64,000 nucleotides of DNA from Pseudomonadota bacterium (GCA_021325025.1 JAJPHZ010000018.1:62001-126000), one strand, 5' to 3'. Shown: positions 1 to 10,101, counted from the stretch's first letter. Notes: generated by a model from the letters alone, not told the origin. Numbers and translations are program-made.

Positions 1-271
1 CTGCCAGCGCGGTGGCAGGTCCGGGACCGAAGCGCGGGCGCATCGCGCTGTAAAGCCACAGGGCGAGCAGTCCTTTGAGCAAGTCGTAAACCAAAAAGTA
101 CAGCAGAGCCTGCATACTGACATCGCCGCCGCCGCTTCTACCCAGCGCCGCCATCGCCGCGGCCCAACCGGGCTTGAGCAATACGCCATGCACCACGGCA
201 TCGCCGGCAAAGCAAATCAGGCCGGCAGCGCCGCCGCCGACCATTATTCGACCGATGTTGACCCTCGCCAT
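1..271 (-). CDS. partial hydrophobic membrane protein (C-terminus off the window)
   Basis: An open frame runs leftward from an ATG whose complement is at 269-271 to the window edge with no stop. The roughly 90 visible residues begin MARVNIGRIMVGGGAAGL, giving an N-terminal hydrophobic glycine/alanine-rich segment. A second hydrophobic stretch (MQALLYFLVYDLLKGLLA) follows, so at least two membrane helices are likely. No family is recognised. It is transcribed in the same direction as the downstream VOC gene's strand but lies after it (VOC stop at 303), so the two could be co-transcribed. Confidence 0.6.
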   Translation of the reverse strand, partial: MARVNIGRIMVGGGAAGLICFAGDAVVHGVLLKPGWAAAMAALGRSGGGDVSMQALLYFLVYDLLKGLLALWLYSAMRPRFGPGPATALA

Positions 272-302
272 CGCAGTCTCCCCGCAGGCCGAGACTCGGG
301 GC

Positions 303-698
303 TCACGCCCCTTGCAGGAACTCCACGATATTGCCGTCCGGATCGTTGACCATCGCCATGACCACACCGGGCCGGTTTTCCGCTGGCGGCACCAGCAGTT
401 TGATTCCGCTTGCCTCCAGTTGCGCGACCAGGGCGCGCACGTCGGCGACATGAATCGTGAAATATCGCAGGCCATAGCCGCGCCCAGGTCCGCCGCCTAC
501 CGGCTTACCCTCCGGTTCGCGATCCATCTTGACCAGCTTGATCAGACTGTTGCCGCACATTAGGCGATACATCCGCCCGCCCCGCACTTCCATCTCGCCC
601 TGGTCCTCCATCCCCAGCATGTCGCGATAAAAGGCCAGCGACCGGGCGGGGTCGGAGATGACGATGCCGAGGTCGATCGATTCTTTGGATAGCTTCAC
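303..698 (-). CDS. VOC (glyoxalase/bleomycin-resistance fold) protein
   Basis: About 131 residues with the paired beta-alpha-beta-beta-beta layout of the vicinal oxygen chelate family. The N-terminal half has DLGIVISDPARSLAFYRDML and the C-terminal half has FTIHVADV and the family ending DPDGNIVEFLQ. Such proteins bind a divalent metal and act as lyases, dioxygenases or binding proteins; the substrate cannot be read from sequence. I chose the GTG at 698 because AAGGAG (complement of 705-710) lies six bases upstream. A longer frame from 728 lacks such a site. It is divergent from rlmN, with about 70 bases between the two starts. Confidence 0.8.
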   Translation of the reverse strand: MKLSKESIDLGIVISDPARSLAFYRDMLGMEDQGEMEVRGGRMYRLMCGNSLIKLVKMDREPEGKPVGGGPGRGYGLRYFTIHVADVRALVAQLEASGIKLLVPPAENRPGVVMAMVNDPDGNIVEFLQGA

Positions 699-767
699 GT
701 TGTTCTCCTTATCAGCGTAAGCCCGCATGGGATGTATCCGGGCACGGCTTGGTTTACATTAGTAAAG

Positions 768-1847
768 ATGGAGCTCGAAGCCAAAATTCACGCGCGCGCC
801 GGCGTCGGATCGGAACCGCGCGACATTCGCGATCTGCTCTTGGCGGAACTCGAAGCCTGGGTTATCGCAGCCGGGCAACCGCAATTCAGGGCAAAACAGC
901 TCGCGCAATGGCTTTATGGCCGGCGCGTGGAATCCTTCGACGCGATGGCCAATCTGCCTTTTCCGTTTCGGCAAGACCTAAAGTTATACTTTAACTTATC
1001 CCCGGTGCCGGTGGCGGCCGTCAAGCGCTCGGTAGACGGCACCGTCAAGCTCCTGCTGCGGCTGACTGATGGACGCGAGATCGAAAGCGTAATCATTCCA
1101 ACTCCAGAGCGCACCACGTTGTGCATTTCCAGTCAGGCCGGATGCGCGATGAAATGCGCGTTCTGCGCTACCGCCCGGATGGGCCTGGAGCGCAACCTGA
1201 GCGCCGGCGAGATGGTCGCCCAGGTAATCACCGCGTCGCGCTATTTGGAGGCGGGGCAGCATCTGACCAACTATGTGTTCATGGGGATGGGCGAGCCGCT
1301 GGGCAACTATCCGCGCCTGCTGCGCGCGCTGACCATCATGACCGCGCCGTGGGGGATGGGGATCTCGCCGCGCCGTATTACGGTTTCGACCGTGGGTCTG
1401 GTGCCGATGATCGAAAAGCTGATGGCCGACACGCAGGTGCATCTGGCGGTCTCCCTGACCGCGACCACCAACGAACTGCGCAACAGGCTGGCGCCGATCA
1501 ATCGCCGCTATCCGCTGGAGCAGTTGCTGGAGTGCTGCCGGCGGCTTGACCTGGGCCGGCGCCGGATCACCTTCGAGTATGTAATGCTGGCCGGCGTCAA
1601 CGATTCGCCGGCCGATGCGGCGCGCCTGGCGAAGTTGATGGCACCGCTGCGCGCCAAGGTCAATCTGCTCCTGTTTAATCCCTTTCCAGGCGCGGAGTTT
1701 ACGCCCAGTTCGCGCCAGGCAGTGGAGCGCTTTCAGGCTCATCTCTCCAAGGCCAATTTGACCGCGACCATCCGCGAAAGCCGCGGCCAGGATATCGCCG
1801 CCGCCTGCGGCCAACTGCGCGTGGAGCATCAGGGGCAGGCGCACTGA
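768..1847 (+). CDS. rlmN: 23S rRNA/tRNA adenine-C2 methyltransferase RlmN (radical SAM)
   Basis: A 359-residue RlmN/Cfr-family enzyme that methylates C2 of adenine 2503 in 23S rRNA and A37 of some tRNAs. The radical-SAM cluster motif is visible as C126-x3-C130-x2-C133 within GCAMKCAFCATARMGL. The preceding TLCISSQ, the GEP motif in FMGMGEPLGNY and a late cysteine in AAACGQL (the methyl-carrying Cys region) are all present. An N-terminal accessory domain (FRAKQLAQWLYGR) is typical. An upstream ATG at 732 is in frame, but the start at 768 matches the usual N-terminus. It stands alone on its strand, divergent from the VOC gene. Confidence 0.95.
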   Translation: MELEAKIHARAGVGSEPRDIRDLLLAELEAWVIAAGQPQFRAKQLAQWLYGRRVESFDAMANLPFPFRQDLKLYFNLSPVPVAAVKRSVDGTVKLLLRLTDGREIESVIIPTPERTTLCISSQAGCAMKCAFCATARMGLERNLSAGEMVAQVITASRYLEAGQHLTNYVFMGMGEPLGNYPRLLRALTIMTAPWGMGISPRRITVSTVGLVPMIEKLMADTQVHLAVSLTATTNELRNRLAPINRRYPLEQLLECCRRLDLGRRRITFEYVMLAGVNDSPADAARLAKLMAPLRAKVNLLLFNPFPGAEFTPSSRQAVERFQAHLSKANLTATIRESRGQDIAAACGQLRVEHQGQAH

Positions 1848-1919
1848 ACTGTCATCCGGCCTGCGCCGGTATTTGGCGCCGCTTATCGCAGCCATGATGG
1901 TGCCTACGGTCGTGGTTTT

Positions 1920-2219
1920 GTGGCGGTTGAGGCCGGGCTCTCAAGTGCCGTTCAGGTTGAGTGCAGCGACGAAGGGATCGTGCGCACCAAGGATGCAGAG
2001 CTTCAAGTGCAGCGCATCCGGCCGGAGGTGCAAGCCTGCCTGTATTCGCCCCAGCGGCGCCTGGCGGAAGAGATCGGCGCGGGAGGCCGCGAACTGAGCG
2101 AAATTCTGGTACGTATCGCAGCCCTGATTGCGGACAACCAGCAGCAGGAAGAACGCCTGCTTCAAATCAGCGATCTTTCCATCAAGCCAGAGGACCGGGC
2201 GCAGACTGCGCGATTCTAA
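1920..2219 (+). CDS. tentative small hypothetical protein
   Basis: A 99-codon frame from GTG 1920 lies in the 577-base gap between rlmN and mtnP, in the same frame as rlmN and open right after its stop. The translation is hydrophilic, with a plausible helical end (NQQQEERLLQISDL), and third positions are GC-biased like neighbouring genes. No ribosome site or family is recognised, and a frame on the other strand overlaps it. It could be a decayed gene. The rest of the gap (1848-1919 and 2220-2425) shows nothing I can name. Confidence 0.25.
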   Translation: MAVEAGLSSAVQVECSDEGIVRTKDAELQVQRIRPEVQACLYSPQRRLAEEIGAGGRELSEILVRIAALIADNQQQEERLLQISDLSIKPEDRAQTARF

Positions 2220-2425
2220 ACACGCTGATTGCCGCCCGCAGCAGACGCCGCTTTGCGGCGCCCGGCAAGACTGTGGCTGGGTAGCATCGCTGCGGACAAT
2301 TGGATGCCGTCGGCTTGGCCGGGGCCGCGGCGAGAATTGACTGGGGCGAACAGGGGCGCTCAGCGGCACTATTCACACCCACCTCAGTTCGGTAAGGTAG
2401 TGCCCGGTGGAAGGAAGCGCGGCTA

Positions 2426-3289
2426 ATGGCTGGAACGGTAATTGGCGTAATCGGGGGCAGCGGATTTTACTCGATTAGCGGTCTGGAGGGGTTGGAGGAA
2501 GTCAAGCTCGATACTCCTTTTGGCACGCCGTCGGACAGCTTTTATCGCGGGCGCTTGGGCGAGGCGCGCGTGGTGTTTCTGGCCCGCCATGGCCGTGGCC
2601 ATCGCCTGCTGCCCACTGAGATCAACTTTCGCGCCAACATCTATGGCATGAAGCAATTGGGGGTGGAGCATCTGGTGTCGGTCAGTTCCGCCGGCTCCAT
2701 GCGCGAGGATCTCCATCCGGGTGACTTCCTGGTCCCCGACCAGTTCATCGACCGCACCGACAAGCGCGCCCAAAGCTTCTTCGGCAACGGCATCGTCGGC
2801 CACGTATCGCTGGCGGATCCCGTATGCCCTGAGCTGAGTGCGGCGCTGACCCGGGCGGGGCAGGAGGCTGGCGCGCGCATCCGCCAGGGCGGAGTCTACC
2901 TTTGCATCGAAGGACCGCAATTCTCCACCCGCGCCGAGTCCAACCTTTACCGCAGTTGGAAGGTCGACGTGATCAGCATGACCGCGATGCAGGAGGCGCG
3001 GCTGGCCCGCGAAGCCGAGCTTTGCTACGCGGTGATGGCGCTGGTGACAGACTACGATTGCTGGCATGAGGAAGAACGCGAGGTCGACATCGGCAGCGTG
3101 CTGCGGGTGCTCAACGAAAACGTGGCCGTGGCGCAGCGCGTGATCGCCCACCTGGCCCCGACGCTGGCGGGCAAGCCGCGCACCTGCGCCTGCGCCCACG
3201 CCCTCAAGGACGCGATTGTCACCGACCGCGCGATGATTCCGCCCCAGCTCGCCGCCGACCTCAGGCCGATTATCGGAAAGTATCTTTAA
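2426..3289 (+). CDS. mtnP: S-methyl-5'-thioadenosine phosphorylase
   Basis: A 287-residue purine nucleoside phosphorylase-family enzyme that cleaves 5'-methylthioadenosine with phosphate to adenine and methylthioribose-1-phosphate in methionine salvage. The phosphate-binding GGSGFY near the N-terminus, RHGRGH, SSAGSM and the MTAP-type base-binding segment TDYDCWHEE are all visible. The latter fits MTA rather than inosine/guanosine specificity. Length matches the family. A purine-rich GGAAGG site precedes the ATG. A PfkB kinase gene follows 73 bases downstream on the same strand. Confidence 0.92.
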   Translation: MAGTVIGVIGGSGFYSISGLEGLEEVKLDTPFGTPSDSFYRGRLGEARVVFLARHGRGHRLLPTEINFRANIYGMKQLGVEHLVSVSSAGSMREDLHPGDFLVPDQFIDRTDKRAQSFFGNGIVGHVSLADPVCPELSAALTRAGQEAGARIRQGGVYLCIEGPQFSTRAESNLYRSWKVDVISMTAMQEARLAREAELCYAVMALVTDYDCWHEEEREVDIGSVLRVLNENVAVAQRVIAHLAPTLAGKPRTCACAHALKDAIVTDRAMIPPQLAADLRPIIGKYL

Positions 3290-3362
3290 TCCGCCCACCG
3301 GGCAGGTTCACCAACTGCGCGCGCGCCGCCATCATCCGGGAGTCCATCATCTGGTAAGCAAC

Positions 3363-4286
3363 ATGGGAATCGTCGTAGTAGGCACCATCGGTTACGACAC
3401 GATCGAGACGCAGACCAACAAGGCGGTGGACGCCTTGGGTGGTTCTGCGACCTATTTTTCACTGGCGGCGCGCTTTTTCGCACCGGTCAGCATGGTGGCG
3501 GCGGTCGGCACCGATTTCAAACCCGAGCATCGCGAACTGTTCGCCGAGCGCAGCATCGACTTGCGCGGCCTGGAGACCCGCAAGGGGCAGACCTTCCGCT
3601 GGCATGGGCGCTATCACGAGGACATGAACCGGCGCGATACGCTCAACCTGGCGCTCAACGTGTTCGCCGATTTCGTGCCCAATCTGCTGCCCGACCAGCG
3701 GCGGGCCGATTACCTGTTTTTGGCCAACATTTCGCCCGAATTGCAGGCCGCGGTACTCGACCAGATGGCCAATCCCAGGGTGGTGGCCGCCGACACCATG
3801 AACCATTGGATCGAAAACTGCCGCCCCGACCTGATCAAACTGCTCAGCCGCATCGACATCCTGACGCTTAACGACGAAGAGGCGCGGATGCTGTCGGGCG
3901 AGCAGAACCTGGTCAAGGCGGGCAAGGCGATCCTGCGCATGGGACCCAAAACGGCGCTGGTCAAACGCGGCGAGTACGGCGTGCTGCAATTCAGCGAGGA
4001 AGGGATGTTCGCGGTGCCCGCCTATCCGCTGGAGGAGGTGCACGACCCCACCGGCGCGGGTGACACCTTCGCCGGGGCGTTCATGGGCTACATTGCGCGC
4101 AACGGCCGGCTGACCGAAAGCGCCCGGCGCACAGCGGTCGTCTATGGCAGCGTGATGGCGTCGTACGTGGTGGAGCGGTTTTCGGTGCAGCGCATTCTGG
4201 AGCTGACCTGGGACGACGTCGAAGGGCGCTACCGGGCCTTTTTGGAGCTGACGGATTCGCATCATCCGCGATGGACCTCTCCGTAG
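3363..4286 (+). CDS. PfkB-family carbohydrate/nucleoside kinase
   Basis: A 307-residue ribokinase-fold kinase. The N-terminal substrate-side GGSATYFSLAA and the C-terminal PfkB signature with catalytic Asp and anion hole (DPTGAGDTFAGAF) are intact. Substrate cannot be assigned: adenosine-, ribose- and sugar-acid kinases share these motifs. It follows mtnP, so a role in recycling the ribose or adenine products is an inference only. Its 3' end overlaps the next gene's start by 16 bases, indicating translational coupling with the glycosyltransferase. Confidence 0.85.
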   Translation: MGIVVVGTIGYDTIETQTNKAVDALGGSATYFSLAARFFAPVSMVAAVGTDFKPEHRELFAERSIDLRGLETRKGQTFRWHGRYHEDMNRRDTLNLALNVFADFVPNLLPDQRRADYLFLANISPELQAAVLDQMANPRVVAADTMNHWIENCRPDLIKLLSRIDILTLNDEEARMLSGEQNLVKAGKAILRMGPKTALVKRGEYGVLQFSEEGMFAVPAYPLEEVHDPTGAGDTFAGAFMGYIARNGRLTESARRTAVVYGSVMASYVVERFSVQRILELTWDDVEGRYRAFLELTDSHHPRWTSP

Positions 4287-5209
4287 TCGTCCCGGTCTTC
4301 AACGAACAGGACAATCTGCGTCCGCTGCACGCCGAGCTTGACGCGACGCTCAAGTCCATCGGGCGCAGCTACGAAATTGTCTTCGTTGACGACGGCAGCA
4401 CCGACGCCAGCGCGGCGGTTTTGCGCGAGTTGCGCGCCAGCGACCCGCACTGCCGCGTGATGTGCCTGGCGCTCAACAGCGGCCAGACCGCAGCGCTGGC
4501 CTGCGGGCTGCAGAACTCGCGCGGGGCGGTGGTAGTGGCGATCGACGGCGACGGCGAGAACGACCCGGCCGATATCCCGCGCCTGCTGGCCAAGCTGGAG
4601 GAAGGCTACGACCTGGTCAGCGGATGGCGGCGGGAGCGCTGGAAGGGATCGCCGCTGACACGCCGCTTGCCCTCGCGCGCCGCCAACGCGCTGATCTCGC
4701 GCATGACCGGGGTAGCCCTGCACGACTACGGATGCACGCTCAAGGCGTATCGGGGCGAGTTGGCGCGCCGGATGCGGCTGTACGGCGAGATGCATCGCTT
4801 CGTGCCCGCCATCGCCGCCCAATTCGGCGCGCGGATCGCGGAGTTGGAAGTCAATTTCCGTCCCCGCCGCACCGGCGCGTCCAAGTACGGGCTGGGCCGG
4901 ATCATCCACACCTTCCTGGATCTCATCACGCTGCTGTTCCTGTCGGGCTACGGCACGCGTCCGATTCAAGCCTTTGGCGCAATCGGCCTGGTGCTGGCCG
5001 CCTTGGGCGGTATCTGGACAACCGTGCTGGTGTTCGAAAAGATAGTACTAGGCTATCGGCTCGGCTCGCGGCCGGCGTTGCTGCTGGCGGTGCTGCTGGT
5101 GGTGGTTGGGGTGCAATTCATCAGTCTGGGGCTGTTGGGCGAGATGCTGGCCCGGACTTATCACGAATCCCAGGACAAACCGATTTACATCGTCAAAGAG
5201 GAATTTTAG
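4271..5209 (+). CDS. membrane-bound GT2 glycosyltransferase (DPM1/GtrB type)
   Basis: A 312-residue enzyme with an N-terminal GT-A domain and two C-terminal membrane helices, the plan of polyprenyl-phosphate sugar transferases. VVVPVFNEQDNL, the metal/nucleotide motifs FVDDGSTD (about residue 40) and IDGDGENDPADIP (about 92), and the acceptor-loop segment YGEMHRFVPAIAA are visible. The hydrophobic segments span roughly residues 225-300. Members usually load glucose, mannose or aminoarabinose onto undecaprenyl phosphate. The ugd and epimerase genes just downstream suggest the donor sugar is made in the same operon; the exact sugar is unknown. Confidence 0.88.
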   Translation: MDLSVVVPVFNEQDNLRPLHAELDATLKSIGRSYEIVFVDDGSTDASAAVLRELRASDPHCRVMCLALNSGQTAALACGLQNSRGAVVVAIDGDGENDPADIPRLLAKLEEGYDLVSGWRRERWKGSPLTRRLPSRAANALISRMTGVALHDYGCTLKAYRGELARRMRLYGEMHRFVPAIAAQFGARIAELEVNFRPRRTGASKYGLGRIIHTFLDLITLLFLSGYGTRPIQAFGAIGLVLAALGGIWTTVLVFEKIVLGYRLGSRPALLLAVLLVVVGVQFISLGLLGEMLARTYHESQDKPIYIVKEEF

Positions 5210-5219
5210 ACAACTCTCT

Positions 5220-6527
5220 ATGAATATAGCGATCATCGGTGCGGGCTACGTAGGCCTGGTTACGGGGACCTGTTTTGCCGAAAGCGGCAACGAGGTGGTT
5301 TGTGTCGACATCGACCGCGCGCGCATCGAGCGCCTGCGCGAGGGCGAGGTGCCGTTCTATGAGCCCGGCCTGGCGGAGCTGGTCAAGCGCAACCTCAAGG
5401 ACGGCCGCCTGACGTTCGAAACCGAACTGGCTCCGGCGGTGGCGCGCTCGATGATCACGTTCATCACGGTGGGCACACCGATGGACGCGGCGGGGGCCGC
5501 CGATCTCGGGGCCGTGTTCAAGGCCGCCGAGGAGATCGGGCGTGCGATCAGCGGCTACCACATCGTGGTGGTCAAGAGCACAGTGCCGGTGGGCACCAAC
5601 GACAAGGTCGAGGAAATCGTGGCGCGCTACGCCGGCGACGATTTCGACGTCTGCTCGGTGCCCGAGTTTTTGAAGGAAGGTTCGGCCATCGAGGACTTCA
5701 CCCGCCCCGACCGGGTGATTATCGGCTCGCACAGCGAGCGTGCGACCGCGATTCTGCGCGAGCTGCACTCGCCGTTTTTGCGCACCGACAATCCGGTTTT
5801 GGTGATGGACCGCCGCTCGGCCGAACTCTCCAAGTATGCGTGCAACTCGATGCTGGCGCTGCGCATCTCGTTCATCAACGAGATCGCCAATTTGTGCGAG
5901 GCGGTGGGCGCGGAAATCACCCACGTGCGGCGCGGGTTGAGCTCCGACCGCCGCATCGGGTCGGCTTTCCTGTTTCCGGGAATCGGCTACGGCGGATCGT
6001 GCTTTCCCAAGGACGTGCAGGCTCTGATTCGCACCGGGCGCGAGTACAACGTCAATTTCCGCTTGCTGGAGGCTGCCGAGGAGGTCAATCAGAAGCAGAA
6101 GTCGCTGCTGGTGGAGCGCGTCAAGGGGTATTTTGCCGGCGATTTGCGGGGCCGTACGCTGGCGCTTTGGGGGCTGGCGTTCAAACCGCGCACCGACGAC
6201 ATGCGCGAGGCGCCCGCGATCACCGTGATCGAATCGCTGCTGGCGGCGGGCGCGCAGATTCGCGTCCACGACCCCGAGGCGATGGGCAACGCGCGGCGCA
6301 TCTTCGGCGACCGCATCAGCTACCACACCCTCAACTACGACGCACTTCAGGGTGCCGACGCGCTGCTGATCTGCACCGAATGGAACGAGTTCCGCCATCC
6401 CAACTTCCAGCGCATCCGGGAGTACCTCAAGCAGCCGGTCATCTTCGACGGCCGCAACCTCTATGATCCCGAGCTGATGAAGGCACTGCACTTTACCTAC
6501 TACTCGATCGGCCGGCGGCCGATCTAA
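5220..6527 (+). CDS. ugd: UDP-glucose 6-dehydrogenase
   Basis: A 435-residue UDP-glucose/GDP-mannose dehydrogenase that oxidises UDP-glucose twice to UDP-glucuronate with NAD. The Rossmann motif GAGYVGLVTG is at the N-terminus, and STVPVGT and EFLKEGSAIEDF follow. The catalytic cysteine is C261 in GYGGSCFPKDV, and the C-terminal domain carries LAFKPRTDDMREAP. I place the start at ATG 5220, ten bases after the glycosyltransferase stop; a longer frame would run through that gene. Product use for a cell-surface polysaccharide or lipid-linked sugar is inferred from neighbours. Confidence 0.94.
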   Translation: MNIAIIGAGYVGLVTGTCFAESGNEVVCVDIDRARIERLREGEVPFYEPGLAELVKRNLKDGRLTFETELAPAVARSMITFITVGTPMDAAGAADLGAVFKAAEEIGRAISGYHIVVVKSTVPVGTNDKVEEIVARYAGDDFDVCSVPEFLKEGSAIEDFTRPDRVIIGSHSERATAILRELHSPFLRTDNPVLVMDRRSAELSKYACNSMLALRISFINEIANLCEAVGAEITHVRRGLSSDRRIGSAFLFPGIGYGGSCFPKDVQALIRTGREYNVNFRLLEAAEEVNQKQKSLLVERVKGYFAGDLRGRTLALWGLAFKPRTDDMREAPAITVIESLLAAGAQIRVHDPEAMGNARRIFGDRISYHTLNYDALQGADALLICTEWNEFRHPNFQRIREYLKQPVIFDGRNLYDPELMKALHFTYYSIGRRPI

Positions 6528-6542
6528 GGGGGGACGGCGGCG

Positions 6543-7478
6543 ATGCGCATTCTGGTGACCGGCGGAGCCGGCTTTATCGGTTCGCACACGGTGGACGCGT
6601 TGGTGGAGCGTTCCCACGACGTGTCGATTATCGACGACCTTTCCTCAGGCAAGCGCGGGCAGGTCAACGCGCGCGCCCGCTTCCATCAGGCCGATCTGCG
6701 CGATGCGCGGCGGATCGACGAAATCGTCGGCCAGGAACGGCCCGAAGTGATCTACCATCTGGCGGCCCAGATGGATGTGCGGCGTTCGGTCGCCGATCCT
6801 GCCTTCGACGCGCAAGTCAACCTGCTGGGGCTGCTCAACCTGATGGAGGCGGCGCGTGGGCGCGGACTGCGCCGGGTCATCTTCGCCTCCTCGGGCGGGG
6901 CGATTTACGGCGAGCAGGACGTCTTTCCCTGTGACGAGGACCATCCCTGCCGCCCGGTCAGCCCCTACGGAGTGGCCAAGCTGGCCAGCGAACGCTACCT
7001 GTTCTTCTATCGCAACGAATACGGAATCGGGTACACGGCGCTGCGTTATGCCAACGTCTACGGCCCGCGTCAGGACCCCCACGGTGAGGCGGGCGTGGTG
7101 GCGATTTTCTGCGGGCGGCTGCTCGGCGGCGAATCCTGCACCATTTACGGCGACGGCTGCCAGACGCGCGATTACGTCTATGTGGGCGACGTGGCGGCGG
7201 CCAACATCGCCGCCCTGGAATATCAGGTTGACGGCGCCTTCAACATCGGGACCGGCATTGAAACCGACGTCAACCGCCTGTACAACGAATTGGCGCTGCT
7301 GGCCGGTGCGCGCAAAGCGGCGGTGTACGGTCCGGCACGGCCGGGCGAGCAGCGCCGTTCGGTTATCTCCCCGGCGCGGGCCGGGCAGAAGCTGGGATGG
7401 CAGCCGCGGATGGCGTTGCGCGACGGACTGGCCGCCACCTTCGAATATTTTCGTCAGGGTGCCGTTGCACCCCGGTAG
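6543..7478 (+). CDS. NAD-dependent UDP-sugar 4-epimerase (GalE-like SDR)
   Basis: A 311-residue extended SDR. The NAD-binding [10 protein letters not shown] is at the N-terminus, and the catalytic Ser region ([10 protein letters not shown]) and the Tyr-x3-Lys pair (SPYGVAK) are intact. [13 protein letters not shown] and [16 protein letters not shown] are typical of the UDP-glucose/UDP-glucuronate 4-epimerase group. It starts 15 bases after ugd, so it may act on UDP-glucuronate (to UDP-galacturonate) as well as UDP-glucose; sequence alone does not decide. Confidence 0.88.
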   Translation: MRILVTGGAGFIGSHTVDALVERSHDVSIIDDLSSGKRGQVNARARFHQADLRDARRIDEIVGQERPEVIYHLAAQMDVRRSVADPAFDAQVNLLGLLNLMEAARGRGLRRVIFASSGGAIYGEQDVFPCDEDHPCRPVSPYGVAKLASERYLFFYRNEYGIGYTALRYANVYGPRQDPHGEAGVVAIFCGRLLGGESCTIYGDGCQTRDYVYVGDVAAANIAALEYQVDGAFNIGTGIETDVNRLYNELALLAGARKAAVYGPARPGEQRRSVISPARAGQKLGWQPRMALRDGLAATFEYFRQGAVAPR

Positions 7479-7555
7479 TACGCGCCGCGAATCGGTGGCA
7501 CAATAATGAGTCACTTGTCCGCATCAGGGCCTGCCCCGAACCGGCGTCCCGCGCG

Positions 7556-9358
7556 ATGACCAAAACCGAACTGCTGCGCAATTTCTCGATTATCGCTCAC
7601 ATCGATCACGGCAAGTCGACGCTCGCCGATCGTCTGCTGGAGCGCACCGGTGCGCTGTCGGCGCGCGAAAGCCGCGAGCAGTTTTTGGATTCGATGGACC
7701 TCGAGCGCGAGCGCGGCATCACCATCAAGGCCCGGGCCGTGCGGCTTTCCTACCGCGCTCCCGACGGCCTGACCTACATCCTCAACCTGATTGATACTCC
7801 CGGCCACGTCGATTTCGCCTACGAAGTGTCGCGCAGCCTGGCCGCCTGCGAAGGCGCCCTGCTGGTGGTAGACGCCAGTCAGGGGGTGGAGGCGCAGACC
7901 CTGGCCAACGTGTACATGGCGTTGGACAACGGACTTGAGATTGTGCCGGTTATCAACAAGATTGACCTGCCCGGGGCCGACATCGAGCGCACCCGCGCCC
8001 AGATCGAGGAGGTGATCGGGCTTTCCGCCGCCGACGCGATCCTGACCAGCGCCAAGGAGGGCATCGGCATCGACGACGTGCTTGAGGCCATCGTGCATCG
8101 CTTTCCACCGCCGCCCGACACCCGCGGCAAGCCGCTGCGCGCGCTCATCTTCGATAGCTGGTACGACGCTTACGAGGGCGCGATCAGCTTGGTACGGGTG
8201 GTGGACGGCGAGATCCGCCGCGGCATGAAGATCCGCCTGATGGCGACCAACAAGGTGGGCGAAGTGACGCGTCTGGGATGCTTCACGCCGCACGAGGAGG
8301 CCGCTGAATCGCTGGGACCGGGCGAGGTCGGCTTTGTGGTGGCGGGCATCAAGACCGTGGCCGACCTGCGGGTCGGCGATACGCTGACCGATGCCGACGC
8401 GCCCGCCCAGCAGCCGCTGGCCGGCTTCAAGGAACTCAAGCCCATGGTGTTCGCCGGGCTGTATCCGACCGAGGCCAACCAATACGGCGCGCTACGCGAT
8501 GCGGTGGAGAAACTGCGCCTGAATGACGCCAGCCTGATTTTCGAGCCGGAAACCTCCCAGGCGCTGGGCTTCGGTTTTCGCGCCGGTTTTTTGGGCCTGC
8601 TGCACATGGAAATCGCCCAGGAGCGGCTGGAGCGGGAGTTCGGACTGGACCTGATCATCACCGCGCCCACGGTGGCTTACCGCGTGCGCACCACCGACGG
8701 CCGCCAAATCATGGTCGACAATCCCTCGCTGCTGCCGCCGGAAAACGAGATCGAAGCGATCGAAGAGCCGTTTATCCTGGCCTCGATCCATACGCCCGAG
8801 GAGTGTTTGGGCGCGCTCTTCAAGCTGTGCGAGGACAAACGCGGCGTCCAGCACGATCTGAAGTACCTGGGCAACAAACGGGTCATCCTGCGCTATGAGC
8901 TGCCGCTGGCCGAAGTGGTTTTTGATTTCTATGATCGGCTTAAGTCGGTAAGTCGGGGCTATGCCTCGCTGGATTACGATTTTCTGGACTTTCGACCCGA
9001 AGCTTTGGTTAAACTTGACGTAAGAATCAACGGCGAGGTGGTGGACGCCTTGTCGATCATCGTGCACCGGGACAAGGCCTACGAACGGGGCAGGGCACTG
9101 TGCGAGAAGATGCGGCAATTGATTCCGCGCCAGATGTTCGAGGTGGCGATCCAGGCCGCCATCGGCGCCCGCATCATCGCCCGCGAAAGCGTCAAACCGT
9201 TGCGCAAGAACGTAACCGCCAAATGCTATGGCGGCGATATCACTCGCAAGCGCAAACTGTTGGAAAAACAGAAGGAAGGAAAGAGACGGATGAAGCAGGT
9301 GGGACGGGTGGAAATCCCGCAGGAAGCCTTCCTGGCGCTGCTCAAGATGGGGGAATAG
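7556..9358 (+). CDS. lepA: elongation factor 4 (LepA), back-translocating GTPase
   Basis: A 600-residue translational GTPase that acts on stalled or mis-translocated ribosomes. G1 is [10 protein letters not shown]3 is IDTPGHVDF and G4 is NKID. The LepA-specific C-terminal part is present ([32 protein letters not shown] in outline, starting near 9210). ATG 7556 gives the standard N-terminus ([17 protein letters not shown]). An upstream in-frame extension overlaps the epimerase and is rejected. lepB begins at the very next base after the stop, the classical lepA-lepB pair. Confidence 0.97.
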   Translation: MTKTELLRNFSIIAHIDHGKSTLADRLLERTGALSARESREQFLDSMDLERERGITIKARAVRLSYRAPDGLTYILNLIDTPGHVDFAYEVSRSLAACEGALLVVDASQGVEAQTLANVYMALDNGLEIVPVINKIDLPGADIERTRAQIEEVIGLSAADAILTSAKEGIGIDDVLEAIVHRFPPPPDTRGKPLRALIFDSWYDAYEGAISLVRVVDGEIRRGMKIRLMATNKVGEVTRLGCFTPHEEAAESLGPGEVGFVVAGIKTVADLRVGDTLTDADAPAQQPLAGFKELKPMVFAGLYPTEANQYGALRDAVEKLRLNDASLIFEPETSQALGFGFRAGFLGLLHMEIAQERLEREFGLDLIITAPTVAYRVRTTDGRQIMVDNPSLLPPENEIEAIEEPFILASIHTPEECLGALFKLCEDKRGVQHDLKYLGNKRVILRYELPLAEVVFDFYDRLKSVSRGYASLDYDFLDFRPEALVKLDVRINGEVVDALSIIVHRDKAYERGRALCEKMRQLIPRQMFEVAIQAAIGARIIARESVKPLRKNVTAKCYGGDITRKRKLLEKQKEGKRRMKQVGRVEIPQEAFLALLKMGE

Positions 9359-10078
9359 ATGGCAGAACCACTGCACATGTCCCGGAACGACAAACCCGCC
9401 ATGCCGCCTGCCGAGACCGCGCCGCCGCCGCCCAAGTCGGTTTTCCGCGAGTACGCCGAAGCCTTCGGCATCGCGATCATCCTGGCGCTCATCATCCGCA
9501 CCTTCTTCATCCAGGCCTACAAGATACCCTCGGGCTCGATGGAGCCGACGCTGCTGATCGGCGACCACATACTTGTCAACAAGCTGATTTACGGCCTGCG
9601 CATGCCCGATTCGCTCTTCGGCGTGCGTCCTATGGCAAGTCTAATCCCCTACGGAGAGTATCTGTTTCGGCTCGAGCCGGTCCATCGCGGCGACGTCGTG
9701 GTGTTTGTCTTTCCGCCCGATCCGACCAAGGACTTCATCAAGCGGGTGATTGCGGTGGGCGGCGATACGGTTGAAGTGCGGGACAAATCCGTCTATTTAA
9801 ATGGCCGTAAAATGGATGACCCGCATGCCTATTATGAGCAGGCGGAAAGCGGGGTGCGTATCGCGCCGCGCGACCGTTTTGGCCCGGTGGTCGTACCGCG
9901 GGGCAAGGTTTTCGTGATGGGCGACAACCGCGACCGCAGCTATGACAGCCGTTTCTGGGGCTTCGTTGACGACAACAACGTCGAGGGCCGCGCCATGATC
10001 ATCTACTGGTCATGGGATTCCGACAGCAGTTCCTTTATCCCGATCCGCTGGGATCGGTTCGGACAGATCGTACGCTAA
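9359..10078 (+). CDS. lepB: signal peptidase I
   Basis: A 239-residue type I leader peptidase that removes Sec signal peptides at the outer face of the inner membrane. One transmembrane helix (about 37-52) follows a short proline-rich cytoplasmic segment. The catalytic nucleophile is S60 in PSGSMEPTLL and the general base is K128 in DFIKRVIAVGGD. The box MGDNRDRSYDSRFWGFV is intact. The ATG abuts the lepA stop, so the two are co-translated. This enzyme would serve the many exported proteins in this window. Confidence 0.96.
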   Translation: MAEPLHMSRNDKPAMPPAETAPPPPKSVFREYAEAFGIAIILALIIRTFFIQAYKIPSGSMEPTLLIGDHILVNKLIYGLRMPDSLFGVRPMASLIPYGEYLFRLEPVHRGDVVVFVFPPDPTKDFIKRVIAVGGDTVEVRDKSVYLNGRKMDDPHAYYEQAESGVRIAPRDRFGPVVVPRGKVFVMGDNRDRSYDSRFWGFVDDNNVEGRAMIIYWSWDSDSSSFIPIRWDRFGQIVR

Positions 10079-10101
10079 GCAAGGGGACGGGAGTTAAGCC
10101 G

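Noticed and set aside
4271-7478. Complete polysaccharide biosynthesis cluster
   Set aside because: Only a lipid-linked glycosyltransferase, ugd and an epimerase are present; no polymerase, flippase or further transferases, so only sugar-nucleotide supply is claimed.
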